The translations under genes and the position numbers were made by a program. 11,603 nucleotides of DNA from an uncultured Lysobacter sp. (GTDB taxonomy: Bacteria; Pseudomonadota; Gammaproteobacteria; Xanthomonadales; Xanthomonadaceae), in NCBI GenBank assembly GCA_946479915.1, contig CAMLHR010000014.1, positions 1 to 11,603 of the forward strand. Direction: 5' to 3'. The notes below the pieces were generated by a model. The model did not search any database and was not told the origin of the DNA. It saw only the letters and a list, made by a program, of their open reading frames with translations. Below are positions 1 through 7,055 of the stretch, piece by piece. Every line of letters begins with the position of its first letter. The first letter of the stretch is position 1.

Positions 1-559
1 CGGCCGCCTGCACCGCGCGCGCGAGCACCGTCTGGCCGAAGGCGATGCCGCCGAGCGTCACCGTGTCGAACACGCTGAAGGGATGGAACGGGTTGCGCTT
101 GTGGCCGGTGCGCGCCACCGCGGCGTTGAGGAAGTTCAGGTCGAAGTGCGCGTTGTGGCCGACGAGGATCGCGCGCTGGCAGCCGTGGCGCTTGCATGCC
201 GCGCGCACCGGCGCGAACACGTGGTCGAGCGCGGGGCGTTCCTCGAGCGCGGCCCGGAAGGGGTGGTCCACGTCGATGCCGGTGACCTCCAGCGACTTCG
301 GGTCGATGGTGGTGCCGGGCGCGGGCATCACGTGCGTGCTGACCGTCGGGCCCGGGACGAACCGCCCGTTCGCGTCGAGGTCGATCGGCACCGCGGCGAT
401 TTCCAGCAGCGCGTTCCGGTTCCAGTCGAAGCCGCCGGTCTCCACGTCCACCACGACCGGCAGGTAGCCGCGGAACCGGCGCGCCATCGGCGTCGCGGCG
501 GGCGCCGCGGCGGTGTCCGGTGCAGGTTCGGGCGGTGGGATCGGGGGGGCTTCGGTCAT
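1..559 (-). CDS. rnt: Ribonuclease T, 3'-5' exoribonuclease (C-terminus outside the window)
   Basis: Ribonuclease T is a DEDD-family 3'-5' exonuclease that trims tRNA CCA ends, 5S/23S rRNA and other stable RNA 3' ends, acting as a homodimer in the cytoplasm. The visible 186 residues include exonuclease motif [11 protein letters not shown] (acidic D38 and E40), and motif [13 protein letters not shown] (D140). They also include the RNase T-typical stretch [13 protein letters not shown] and the GQTVLARA segment. The last motif with the catalytic His and Asp lies beyond the left edge, so the gene is partial only because of the window. The ATG at 559 gives a Pro/Ala-rich N-terminal extension of about 24 residues. 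A second ATG at 487 starts just before RRFRGYLP, where E. coli RNase T aligns closely, and could be the true start. No convincing Shine-Dalgarno precedes either. The start at 559 lies 9 bases after the stop of the DUF2063 gene, so it is probably co-transcribed. Confidence 0.93.
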   Translation of the reverse strand, partial: MTEAPPIPPPEPAPDTAAAPAATPMARRFRGYLPVVVDVETGGFDWNRNALLEIAAVPIDLDANGRFVPGPTVSTHVMPAPGTTIDPKSLEVTGIDVDHPFRAALEERPALDHVFAPVRAACKRHGCQRAILVGHNAHFDLNFLNAAVARTGHKRNPFHPFSVFDTVTLGGIAFGQTVLARAVQAA

Positions 560-568
560 CGGGCCAGC

Positions 569-1270
569 CTAGCAAAGCGCGCGCGGCGCGATGCCCTCGT
601 CCATGAGTCGGCGCAGCATCGCGGCGCCTTCGGCGAGAAACGTCGGATCGCCTGCGCGTCCGGCCTCGCCGGCGAGCTGCGCGAGCACGTCTTCGAACGG
701 ACGTTGCCTGTCGGCTTCAAGCAATTGCAGCAGGCGGAACACCAGCGGCGAGAGCGCCGAGAAATGCACGTCGCCGGCGGCGTCGCGGCGGGCGAGGAGC
801 AGGGTCGGCGCGGGTGGTGGTTCCGCCGGCTGGTAGTCCGGGCCGATGCGGTGGACCGGCCAGGCGTAGGCGAGCGGGCGAACGAACGGATCGTCTTCCT
901 GGACCTGGAGGGCGAGTTCGATCCATTCGTAATGCGCCAGTTCGGCGAGCCACGGCGGATCGCCGGTCGTGGCCGGATCGCGCCCGGCCAGCCAGTCGAC
1001 GAACTCGCCGGCGATCCGGGTAAACAGCGGCGTGCGGGCGCGGTGGCCCGTGTAGAAAGCACGCACCAGCGCGCGCCACGGTTCATCGCCGAGCGTCCGG
1101 CGGATTACCGGAAAGCTGCCGCCGAGCAGCGTCGCGAGGCTGCCGTGGAACAGGTCGCGGTAGACCTGCAGCCGCCGCGCCTCGATGCCCGGCGGCGGCG
1201 GATGCGCCTCCGGGTCGCGCACGTGGTGCGCGAAGGCGAGCTGCCGGGCGCGCAGCAGGTCGTCAGGCAT
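569..1270 (-). CDS. DUF2063 / HvfC-BufC-like partner protein of the DUF692 enzyme
   Basis: A 233-residue protein with the DUF2063 pattern. The N-terminal helical domain (about residues 8-100) carries [25 protein letters not shown] and the Phe-Pro-containing [13 protein letters not shown], followed by [23 protein letters not shown]. The second domain (about 105-230) carries [11 protein letters not shown], and [15 protein letters not shown] resembles the winged-helix-like C-terminal part of this family. In characterised systems (HvfC, BufC; MbnC is related in role) such proteins bind the DUF692 enzyme and help present the precursor peptide, with no catalysis of their own known. The ATG at 1270 overlaps the DUF692 stop by 8 bases (ATGCCTGA), indicating translational coupling. 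An in-frame upstream start at 1354 would lie inside the DUF692 gene and add a non-family Arg/Ser-rich tail, so it was not used. The family call is firm; the partner role is inferred from the neighbours. Confidence 0.92.
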   Translation of the reverse strand: MPDDLLRARQLAFAHHVRDPEAHPPPPGIEARRLQVYRDLFHGSLATLLGGSFPVIRRTLGDEPWRALVRAFYTGHRARTPLFTRIAGEFVDWLAGRDPATTGDPPWLAELAHYEWIELALQVQEDDPFVRPLAYAWPVHRIGPDYQPAEPPPAPTLLLARRDAAGDVHFSALSPLVFRLLQLLEADRQRPFEDVLAQLAGEAGRAGDPTFLAEGAAMLRRLMDEGIAPRALC

Positions 1271-2096
1271 GGGCGATCTCCGCGTCGGCCTGCAGCGCGC
1301 GGATGCGGCCGACCTCGTCGAGCAGTTCCGCCATCGGCGGGTAGTTGAAGTCACGCTCCAGCAGCGTCGGCCTCACGCCGTGCAACGCGTACGCCTGCGA
1401 GAGCAAGGTCCACGCCGCGTCGCGCACCGGCGCCCCATGGGTGTCCACCTTCAGCCCGCCCGGATCGTCGAAGTGGCCGGCGACGTGATACGCCGTGATG
1501 CGGTCGGCCGGCATGCGCGCGAGGAACCCGGCCGAGTCGTAGCCGTGGTTGTGCGCGTTGACGACGATGTTGTTGACGTCCAGCAACAGGTCGCAGTCCG
1601 CCTCGGCGAGCACGGCGAGGATGAAGTCCGCCTCGTCCAGCGCCTGCCAGGGCGCCGCGTAGTAGCTGATGTTCTCCACCGCGATGCGGCGGCCCAGCCG
1701 GTCCTGCGCCTCGCGGATGCGCGCGGAGACATGGTGCACGGCGTCGTCCGTGAACGGCATCGGCAGCAGGTCGTACAACTGGCCCTCGTCGCTGCAGTAG
1801 CTCAGGTGCTCGCTGTACGCGACCACCTGGTGGCGGTCCAGGAACGCGCGCACCTGCATGATGAAGCCGGCATCCAGCGGACCGGGGCCGCCGAGGGAGA
1901 GCGACAGGCCATGGCAGGTGAGCGGAAACCGCTCGCCCAGCGTGCGCAGGTCGGCGCCGAGCCGGCCGCCGACCCCGATCCAGTTCTCCGGTGCGCATTC
2001 CAGGAAGTCGACGGCGTCGCGTTCCAGGTCGAGCAGCGCCGGGAGGAGGCCGCGGCTCTGGCCCTGGCCCGCGTCCGCGGCCGGCAACGCGTTCAC
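1263..2096 (-). CDS. DUF692 multinuclear non-heme iron oxidative enzyme (MNIO), HvfB/BufB-like
   Basis: A 277-residue DUF692 protein of full family length, a TIM-barrel enzyme with two or three irons that oxidises Cys residues in RiPP precursors. Recognisable elements in order are [15 protein letters not shown] (residues 30-44), [12 protein letters not shown] (59-70, with H62), SEHLSY (95-100), the IAVENISYY strand (138-146, with E141), [16 protein letters not shown] (170-185, with D173, N176, H182, H184), [10 protein letters not shown] (202-211, with H204 and H208), VDTHGAPV (217-224) and [10 protein letters not shown] (245-254, with E247). These are the conserved His/Asp/Glu/Asn positions expected to hold the irons, and none appears missing. 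The start is GTG at 2096, sharing GTGA with the stop of the precursor gene. Reading further upstream would enter that gene and yield an Arg-rich shadow. Gene order and the EGKCG neighbour place it with HvfB/BufB-type enzymes that convert EGKCG cysteines. The exact product (thiooxazole or oxazolone/thioamide) cannot be read from sequence. Confidence 0.95.
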   Translation of the reverse strand: MNALPAADAGQGQSRGLLPALLDLERDAVDFLECAPENWIGVGGRLGADLRTLGERFPLTCHGLSLSLGGPGPLDAGFIMQVRAFLDRHQVVAYSEHLSYCSDEGQLYDLLPMPFTDDAVHHVSARIREAQDRLGRRIAVENISYYAAPWQALDEADFILAVLAEADCDLLLDVNNIVVNAHNHGYDSAGFLARMPADRITAYHVAGHFDDPGGLKVDTHGAPVRDAAWTLLSQAYALHGVRPTLLERDFNYPPMAELLDEVGRIRALQADAEIAHA

Positions 2097-2497
2097 ATCC
2101 CGCCGCACTTGCCCTCGCCGCACTTGCCTTCCATGCCGGCCTTGTCGTCGCCGGCGGTTTCGGCCTTCGCCGCGTGGTGGGCGGCCATCTCCTCGGCACT
2201 GATGAAGCCGTCGCCGTCGGGGTCGTGCGCGGCGAACCTGCTGGTGTCGCCGTCGTGCGCTGCGGCGAACTCGGCCTGCGACAGGCGGCCGTCCTTGTCC
2301 GTGTCCATCTTGTCCATGCCGCACTTGCCTTCCCCGCCGCACTTGCCCTCGGCGTGGTCGTGGGCGTCGCCCGCGGCGGCCCCCAGCATGTAGCCCTGCG
2401 CGAGCGGCTGCATCGCGAAGGCGGATCCCGACAACGCGAGGCCGGCGATGGCGGCGCCCAGCGCGGCCGCGACGGGCTTGGAACCTGGCTTGTTCAT
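2093..2497 (-). CDS. Secreted EF-hand RiPP precursor with four EGKCG motifs (bufferin/HvfA-like)
   Basis: A 134-residue precursor. Residues 1-28 form a Sec signal peptide (basic NKPGSK start, Ala/Leu-rich core, AFA cleavage site). [11 protein letters not shown] segment (29-38), typical of HvfA-like precursors as I recall them, and a His/Asp patch (DAHDH, 44-48) follow. EGKCG motifs sit at 50-54, 56-60, 123-127 and 128-132. The only four Cys (C53, C59, C126, C131) are all inside these motifs. Between the pairs lie two canonical EF-hand loops: [12 protein letters not shown] (65-76) and [12 protein letters not shown] (92-103), with Asp at 1, 3 and 5, Gly at 6 and Glu at 12. His and Met are frequent (H81, H91, H107, H108). 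By family knowledge, the DUF692 enzyme would oxidise the EGKCG cysteines and the product would bind copper in the periplasm. Calcium binding by the EF-hands is inferred. The stop overlaps the DUF692 GTG. The start at 2497 is chosen from GGAG six bases upstream; an ATG at 2509 would add only four residues. Confidence 0.9.
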   Translation of the reverse strand: MNKPGSKPVAAALGAAIAGLALSGSAFAMQPLAQGYMLGAAAGDAHDHAEGKCGGEGKCGMDKMDTDKDGRLSQAEFAAAHDGDTSRFAAHDPDGDGFISAEEMAAHHAAKAETAGDDKAGMEGKCGEGKCGGM

Positions 2498-2503
2498 GGT
2501 CGA

Positions 2504-2507
2504 CTCC
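2504..2507 (-). promoter_or_regulatory. Ribosome binding site of the EGKCG precursor gene
   Basis: GGAG lies six bases (TCGACC) upstream of the ATG at 2497. This spacing decides the start in favour of 2497 over the in-frame ATG at 2509, which overlaps the GGAG itself. A short GGGG/CCCC hairpin (2515-2518 with 2523-2526, four-base loop) lies just upstream in the leader. It does not cover the site. Confidence 0.65.
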
Positions 2508-2538
2508 ATTGGACGGGGACCACCCCCGCAGCCCGGCA

Positions 2539-2544
2539 ATCGTA
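2539..2544 (-). promoter_or_regulatory. Possible -10 element (TACGAT) for the precursor-DUF692-DUF2063-rnt operon
   Basis: TACGAT matches the sigma70 -10 consensus at four of six positions, including the outer TA and AT, and this form is common in Xanthomonadaceae promoters. It sits 42 bases upstream of the ATG at 2497, a reasonable leader length. No TTGACA-like -35 exists at the right distance, because that space is occupied by the G-tract repeat at 2545-2569. Read-through from phoU is an equally possible source of transcription. Confidence 0.35.
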
Positions 2545-2569
2545 CCCCCAGCCCCCAGCCCCTAGCCCC
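2545..2569 (-). repeat. Four-tract G-quadruplex motif across the phoU stop and the precursor leader
   Basis: On the minus (coding) strand four G-runs follow one another: four G (2566-2569), four G (2559-2562), five G (2552-2556) and five G (2545-2549). The loops are CTA, CT and CT. This satisfies the usual G-quadruplex rule (four runs of at least three G with short loops) and looks like an imperfect tandem G-rich heptamer. The phoU stop codon TAG lies within the first loop and second run, and the last run abuts the candidate -10 at 2539-2544. Because the G-rich strand is the transcribed RNA sense, the structure could form in mRNA as well as DNA. Confidence 0.75.
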
Positions 2570-3278
2570 TGGTCCCGCCTTCCGCATTCGTCCCGTCCCG
2601 CTTCTCCCGCGGGGGCAGGACGTCGTCCCCGTGGACCAGGAACCAGACGTTCTCGGCGATGTTCGTCGCATGGTCGCCGATGCGCTCGATGTTCTTGGCC
2701 ATGAACAGCAGGTGGGTGCAGGGCGTGATCGAGCGCGCGTCCTCGACCATGTAGGTCAGCAGTTCGCGGAACAGCCCGGTGTACAGGTCGTCGAGCACCG
2801 CGTCGTGCTCGCGCACTCGCTGCGCCGCCGCGGCGTCCGCGTCGCGCCAGGCCACCAGCACGTCGCGCACCTGGCGCACGGCCAGCCTGCCGAGCACGCC
2901 CAGCCCGCGCGTGTGCGGCAATGGCATGGACGCGTTCAGCGCTAGCGAGCGCTTGGCGACGTTGGCCGCGTAATCGCCGATGCGTTCGATGTCGGAAGCC
3001 ACCCGCAGGGCGGCGAGCATCTCGCGCAGGTCGCGCGCCAGCGGGCCCTTCAGCGCCAGGCGCATGACCTCCTGGTTGACCTGGCGTTCCAGCGCGTCGA
3101 TCGCGTCGTCGTTCTCGACGATGCGTACGGCGGCACCGTCGTCGCGGCGCTCGACGACATCGAGCGCCGCCTCGAGCTGGGCGGCGGCCATGTCGCCCAT
3201 GCGCATGACCTCGTCGAGCAGGCGCGCGCGGTCGGCGTCCTGGCTTCGGAGGATGTGGTCGTGTGGTTGGTTGTCCAT
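2562..3278 (-). CDS. phoU: Phosphate signalling regulator PhoU
   Basis: PhoU is a cytoplasmic protein that couples PstSCAB transporter state to the PhoR/PhoB two-component system and damps phosphate uptake and the Pho regulon when phosphate is plentiful. The 238-residue protein has the usual two repeated three-helix domains. Each carries the metal-binding E-x3-D-x3-N signature: ERIGDYAANVAKR (E98, D102, N106) and ERIGDHATNIAEN (E198, D202, N206). MRMGDMAAAQLEAAL near the N-terminus and KNIERIGDHATNIAENVWFLVHG near the C-terminus are family hallmarks. The ATG at 3278 shares its A with the pstB stop (TGATG), so the genes are translationally coupled. The last dozen residues (EKRDGTNAEGGTRG) are a hydrophilic tail, and the stop codon falls inside a G-tract repeat. 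Last gene of the pst operon; no terminator follows. Confidence 0.97.
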   Translation of the reverse strand: MDNQPHDHILRSQDADRARLLDEVMRMGDMAAAQLEAALDVVERRDDGAAVRIVENDDAIDALERQVNQEVMRLALKGPLARDLREMLAALRVASDIERIGDYAANVAKRSLALNASMPLPHTRGLGVLGRLAVRQVRDVLVAWRDADAAAAQRVREHDAVLDDLYTGLFRELLTYMVEDARSITPCTHLLFMAKNIERIGDHATNIAENVWFLVHGDDVLPPREKRDGTNAEGGTRG

Positions 3279-4039
3279 CAGCCGAATCTCCCGGTGATGT
3301 AGTCCTCGGTCTGCTGCCTCGAGGGGTTGGAGAAGATGGCCTCGGTCGGGCCGTGCTCGACCAGGTCGCCCAGGTACATGAAGGCCGTGTAGTCCGAGAC
3401 GCGCGCGGCCTGCTGCATGTTGTGGGTCACGATCGCGATGGTGTAGTCCTGCTTGAGTTCCTCGACCAGCTGCTCGATGCGGCTGGTGGAGATCGGATCC
3501 AGCGCGGACGTCGGCTCGTCCAGCAGCAGTACGTCCGGGCGCAGCGCCACGGCGCGCGCGATGCACAGCCGCTGCTGCTGTCCGCCCGACAGGCCTAGCG
3601 CGTTCTTGCCGAGCTTGTCCTTGACCTCGTCCCACAGCGCGCCCTGGCGCAGCGCCTGCTCGACCCGGTCGGCCAGGTCCGCCTTCGACAGCCGCTCGTG
3701 GTGGCGGATGCCGTACGCGACGTTCTCGAAGATGGTCATCGGGAACGGCACGGGCTTCTGGAAGACCATGCCGACCTTGCTGCGCAACCGGTTCATCGGG
3801 TACTTCGGGTCGAGGATGTCCTCGCCGTCGAGCAGCACCTGGCCGGTCGCGACCTGCTTCGGGTACAGCGCGTAGATGCGGTTGAAGACCCGCAGCAAGG
3901 TGGACTTGCCGCAGCCGGACGGACCGATCAGCGCGGTGACCTTGCGCTCGGGGATGTCGAGCGAGATCGACTTGAGCGCATGCACGTCGTCGTAGTGGAA
4001 GTGGAGCCCCCGCGCGGAGAGCTTCGGCGAGTCAGTCAT
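3278..4039 (-). CDS. pstB: Phosphate ABC transporter ATP-binding protein PstB
   Basis: ATPase subunit of the PstSCAB high-affinity phosphate importer, working as a dimer on the cytoplasmic face of PstC/PstA. The 253 residues contain every ABC motif: Walker [10 protein letters not shown] (39-47), Q-loop VFQKPVPFP (92-100), signature LSGGQQQR (150-157), Walker [13 protein letters not shown] (170-181) and the switch His in [13 protein letters not shown] (H206). The [17 protein letters not shown] stretch and the C-terminal [10 protein letters not shown] are characteristic of PstB rather than other ABC ATPases. The ATG at 4039 overlaps the pstA stop by 8 bases (ATGACTGA), and its own TGA overlaps the phoU ATG by one base. 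Intact and unremarkable in length. Confidence 0.98.
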   Translation of the reverse strand: MTDSPKLSARGLHFHYDDVHALKSISLDIPERKVTALIGPSGCGKSTLLRVFNRIYALYPKQVATGQVLLDGEDILDPKYPMNRLRSKVGMVFQKPVPFPMTIFENVAYGIRHHERLSKADLADRVEQALRQGALWDEVKDKLGKNALGLSGGQQQRLCIARAVALRPDVLLLDEPTSALDPISTSRIEQLVEELKQDYTIAIVTHNMQQAARVSDYTAFMYLGDLVEHGPTEAIFSNPSRQQTEDYITGRFG

Positions 4040-4889
4040 GGACCACCCTGTTGCGGGCCACGATGGCGCGTGCCACCAGGCTGGTGAGGAGGACGAAGGC
4101 GGTCAGCACGAGGGCACCGGCCCAGGCGATGGACTGCCACGTCTCGTACGGGCTGCCGGCGAACTGGTACATCACGACCGGCACGCTGGCCATTGGCCCG
4201 GTGAGGTCGGTGCTCCAGTACTGGTTGCCGAACGCGGTGAACAGCAGCGGCGCGGTCTCGCCCGAAATGCGGGCGAGCGCCAACAGGATGCCGGTGGTGA
4301 TGCCGGGCAGCGCCGAGCGGTACAGCACCTGCACCGTCACCTTCCACTGCGGCACGCCCAGGGACAGCGCCGCCTCGCGCACCTGCGCGGGCACCAGCCG
4401 CAGCATCTCGTCCGTGGTCCGCACCACCACCGGCAGCACGATGAAGGCCAGCGCGATCGCGCCGGCGACCGCCGAGAAGTTGCCGCCCGCGCGCATGACC
4501 ACCAGCGTGTAGACAAACAGGCCGAGCACGATGGACGGCGCCGAGAGCAGGATGTCGTTGACGAAGCGCGCCGCGGTGCCGAGCTTGCGCGCCGGTGCGT
4601 ATTCGGCCAGCCAGGTGCCGGCGGCGATGCTGAGGGGCGTGCCGATCAGGATCGCCATCAGGCACATCGCGGCGCTGCCGAAGAATGCGTTCCGCAGGCC
4701 GCCTCCGCCCATCGGCGGCGGCGTGTCCTGCGTGAACAGTGCCCAGTCGATCCCGGCCACGCCCTTGGCGACCAGCGCCCACAGGATCCAGCCCAGGAAC
4801 AGGAGGCCGAACCCCGCCGCCGCGCAGGCCAGCACGACCGCCACGGCGTTGCCGAGGCGGCGCCGGCGATAGAGGCCGAGGTCGCTCAT
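4032..4889 (-). CDS. pstA: Phosphate ABC transporter permease PstA
   Basis: One of the two inner-membrane permease subunits of the PstSCAB phosphate importer. The 285-residue protein begins with a short basic cytoplasmic tail (LYRRRRLG) and a first membrane span (about 12-40). A periplasmic stretch containing [17 protein letters not shown] follows, then the permease core. It has the [16 protein letters not shown] segment typical of PstA and the cytoplasmic coupling (EAA-type) loop [19 protein letters not shown], then [22 protein letters not shown], a PstA hallmark. The ATG at 4889 overlaps the pstC stop as ATGA. The frame stays open far upstream, but only as an Arg/His-rich shadow of pstC, so the start at 4889 is secure. 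Confidence 0.97.
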   Translation of the reverse strand: MSDLGLYRRRRLGNAVAVVLACAAAGFGLLFLGWILWALVAKGVAGIDWALFTQDTPPPMGGGGLRNAFFGSAAMCLMAILIGTPLSIAAGTWLAEYAPARKLGTAARFVNDILLSAPSIVLGLFVYTLVVMRAGGNFSAVAGAIALAFIVLPVVVRTTDEMLRLVPAQVREAALSLGVPQWKVTVQVLYRSALPGITTGILLALARISGETAPLLFTAFGNQYWSTDLTGPMASVPVVMYQFAGSPYETWQSIAWAGALVLTAFVLLTSLVARAIVARNRVVHD

Positions 4890-5839
4890 CGCGTGCCCTC
4901 CCGTCGTGCGAGGCGCGTCAACATCATCCGCGCGATGGCCAGCACGATGAAGGTGACGATGAACAGCACGAAGCCGAGCAGCAGCAGCGCGGAGCGGTAG
5001 GTCTCCGTCGCCTCGCCGAAGTCGTTGGCGATCAGCGCGGCGATCGTGGTGCTGGGCTCGAGCAGCGAGGCGGTGAAGCGGGTGGAGTTGCCGATCACGA
5101 AGGCCACCGCCATGGTTTCGCCCAGCGCGCGACCCAGGCCCAGGAAGATGCCGCCGATGACCGCCGAGCGCGTGTATGGCAGCACGATGTCCCAGCTGAC
5201 CTCCCATTTCGTCGAACCCAGCGCGTAGGCGGATTCCTTGAGGCGGCGCGGCACTGTCAGGAACACCTCGCGCATCACCGACGAGATGAAGGGGATCACC
5301 ATGATGGCCAGGACGATGCCCGCGGTGAGCATGCCGATGCCGATCGGCGGGCCCTGGAACAACGCCCCGATGACGGGCAGCGTGCCCAGGTGCCCGTTCG
5401 CCCAGGGCGTGACGTGTTCGGTCATCACCGGCACGAGCACGAACAATCCCCACATGCCGTAGATGATCGAGGGGATGCCGGCGAGCAGTTCGACGGCGGT
5501 GCCGACGGGGCCGCGCAGCCAGCGCGGCGAGACCTCGGTCAGGAAGAACGCGATGCCGAAGCTCACCGGCACCGCGATCAGCATCGCGATGATCGCCGTG
5601 ACGATCGTGCCGTAGATCGGGACCAGTGCCCCGTAGCGGTTCTCCACCGGGTTCCAGTCCGCGGTGAAGAAGAAGTCCGGCCCCGCGATCTGCAACGCCT
5701 CGCGGCCGCCCCACAACATCGAGAGCGCCGCGCCGAGCAGCGCCACGAGCACCACCGCGACCGTGGCGCCCAGCAGGAAGCGGAACGCCCGGTCATGCCG
5801 GGCGTCCGCACCGTCGCGGGGGAGGGCGGCGACGTTCAT
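4886..5839 (-). CDS. pstC: Phosphate ABC transporter permease PstC
   Basis: Second inner-membrane permease of the PstSCAB importer, 317 residues. A hydrophilic N-terminus of about 18 residues leads into the first membrane span (FLLGATVAVVLVALLGAAL). Then comes a periplasmic loop with the PstC-typical DFFFTADWNPVENRYGALVPIYGTI and the permease core with VELLAGIPSIIYGMWGLFVLVP. The cytoplasmic coupling loop is KESAYALGSTKWEVSWDIVLP, and LGRALGETMAVAFVIGNS is the family signature. The ATG at 5839 lies three bases after the pstS stop, and its stop overlaps pstA by four bases (ATGA). Full length with no odd features. Confidence 0.97.
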   Translation of the reverse strand: MNVAALPRDGADARHDRAFRFLLGATVAVVLVALLGAALSMLWGGREALQIAGPDFFFTADWNPVENRYGALVPIYGTIVTAIIAMLIAVPVSFGIAFFLTEVSPRWLRGPVGTAVELLAGIPSIIYGMWGLFVLVPVMTEHVTPWANGHLGTLPVIGALFQGPPIGIGMLTAGIVLAIMVIPFISSVMREVFLTVPRRLKESAYALGSTKWEVSWDIVLPYTRSAVIGGIFLGLGRALGETMAVAFVIGNSTRFTASLLEPSTTIAALIANDFGEATETYRSALLLLGFVLFIVTFIVLAIARMMLTRLARREGTR

Positions 5840-5842
5840 CGG

Positions 5843-6916
5843 TTACGGCTGCGCGGCCGTCTCGAACTCGGCGGCCCAGTACTGCGCCACCTGCTGCACC
5901 AGCTCCGGAGGCAGCGGCACGTAGTCAAGCGACGATGCCTGCTGCTGGCCATTCTCGAGCGCCCAGGTGAAGAACTCGCGGGCAGCGGCGCTGCGCTCCG
6001 GATCCTTCGGCGCCTTGTGCATCAGCGCGAACACCGTCGCGGCGATCGGCCAGGCCTGGCCGCCGCCTGCGTTTGTGATCACCAGGTTGAAGTCCTGCGC
6101 GTTCGCCCAGTCGGCGCCGGCGCCCGCGGCCTGGAAGGTCTCGGCGCTGGGCGACACGAAGTTGCCGGCGGCGTTCTGCAGCTGCGCATACGACATGCCG
6201 TTCTGCAGCGCGTAGGCCAGCTCGACGTAGCCGATCGAGCCGTCGATCTGCTGCACGTACGAGGCGACGCCCTCGTTGCCCTTGCCGCCGACGCCGTCGG
6301 GCCACTGAACCGACTTGCCTTCGCCGACCGACGCCTGCCACGCCGGGCTGACCTTGGACAGGTAGTTGGTGAAGTTGAAGGTCGTGCCCGAGCCGTCGGA
6401 GCGCTGCACCAGGTTGATCTCGGTGGCCGGCAACTCGACGCCGGGGTTGAGCGCGGCGATCGCCGGGTCGTTCCAGGTCGTGACCTTGTCCAGGTAGATG
6501 TCTGCCAGCAGCGGACCGGTGAGCTTCAATTCGCCGGGCTCGACGCCCTCGACGTTCACCACCGGCACCACGCCGCCGATGACGATCGGGAACTGCAGCA
6601 GGCCGGCCTCGTCCAGTTCCGCGCTGGTGAGCGGGGCGTCGGACGCGCCGAAGTCCACGGTGGCGGCCTTGATCTGCGCGATGCCGCCACCCGAGCCGAT
6701 GGACTGGTAGTTGACCTGGTGGCCGGTGGCGGCGTTGTAGTCGGCCGACCACTTCGACACCAGCGGGAAGAAGAAGGTGGACCCGGCGCCGGTGATCTGC
6801 GAGGTGGCGCCGGGCGCCGCGGCGTGTCCGGGCGGGGGGGTTGCGGTTTCGCCGCCACAGGCCGCGAGCGTGAGTGCGAGCGAAAGGACGGTGACCCTGG
6901 TCGGCGTGGGGGACAT
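5843..6916 (-). CDS. pstS: Phosphate-binding protein PstS (predicted lipoprotein)
   Basis: Periplasmic phosphate receptor delivering phosphate to PstC/PstA; 357 residues. A lipoprotein signal is visible: VLSLALTLAAC with the lipobox Cys at residue 20, then GG (no Asp at +2, so retention at the inner membrane is not signalled). A Pro/Ala linker follows. Phosphate-site elements are ITGAGSTFFFPLVSKW (41-56), YQSIGSGGGIAQIK (70-83), VDFGASDAPL (87-96) and QRSDGSGTTFNFT (171-183, with R172, S173, D174, S176, G177, T178). The start at 6916 is supported by GGAG five bases upstream. A seven-C run in the coding strand falls at TPPPG, early in the mature chain. First gene of the pst operon, preceded by a Pho box at 6975-6992. 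A lipid anchor is unlike the soluble E. coli protein but is seen in other bacteria. Confidence 0.97.
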   Translation of the reverse strand: MSPTPTRVTVLSLALTLAACGGETATPPPGHAAAPGATSQITGAGSTFFFPLVSKWSADYNAATGHQVNYQSIGSGGGIAQIKAATVDFGASDAPLTSAELDEAGLLQFPIVIGGVVPVVNVEGVEPGELKLTGPLLADIYLDKVTTWNDPAIAALNPGVELPATEINLVQRSDGSGTTFNFTNYLSKVSPAWQASVGEGKSVQWPDGVGGKGNEGVASYVQQIDGSIGYVELAYALQNGMSYAQLQNAAGNFVSPSAETFQAAGAGADWANAQDFNLVITNAGGGQAWPIAATVFALMHKAPKDPERSAAAREFFTWALENGQQQASSLDYVPLPPELVQQVAQYWAAEFETAAQP

Positions 6917-6958
6917 GGTTGCTCCGTGGCAGTGGCCGGTGGTCCGGCGGTCCGCGCC

Positions 6959-6992
6959 ATGAAAGCGTCCGTTCGTGACACCCGTATGACAG
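6959..6992 (-). promoter_or_regulatory. Pho box and promoter of the pst operon
   Basis: On the minus strand 6992-6975 reads CTGTCAT-ACGG-GTGTCAC. These are two direct heptamers on an 11-base period, matching the PhoB-binding consensus (CTGTCAT, four bases, CTGTCAC or similar) at all but one heptamer position. Ten bases downstream is TTTCAT (6964-6959), a four-of-six match to the sigma70 -10. This is the arrangement of PhoB-activated promoters in which the Pho box replaces the -35. The pstS start lies 42 bases further on. Confidence 0.85.
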
Positions 6993-7010
6993 TCGCGCGG
7001 CCCGGAAACG

Positions 7011-7033
7011 AAAAAGGGCCCCGCAGGGCCCTT
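7011..7033 (-). terminator. Rho-independent terminator after the phosphate porin gene
   Basis: Read on the minus strand, AAGGGCCC (7033-7026) pairs perfectly with GGGCCCTT (7021-7014) across the four-base loop TGCG, followed by TTTTT (7015-7011, partly in the stem). It lies 22 bases past the porin stop codon and 18 bases before the Pho box of pstS. It therefore separates the porin transcript from the pst operon, and each would need its own promoter. Confidence 0.85.
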
Positions 7034-7055
7034 CGTCCGAAGATGGCGCGAAGCG

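Noticed and set aside
83..1348. A 421-codon plus-strand open frame opposite rnt and the DUF2063 gene
   Set aside because: Mirror frame of two recognised genes with an Arg/Val/Asp-rich composition and no domain.
2515..2526. GGGG/CCCC hairpin before the precursor gene as a phoU terminator
   Set aside because: Only four base pairs and no T-run follows on the minus strand, so it is not a convincing intrinsic terminator.
6834..6840. Seven-base G run in the early pstS coding region as a phase-variation tract
   Set aside because: Short for slippage in a high-GC genome, and the frame is intact. It is explained by Pro codons in the linker.
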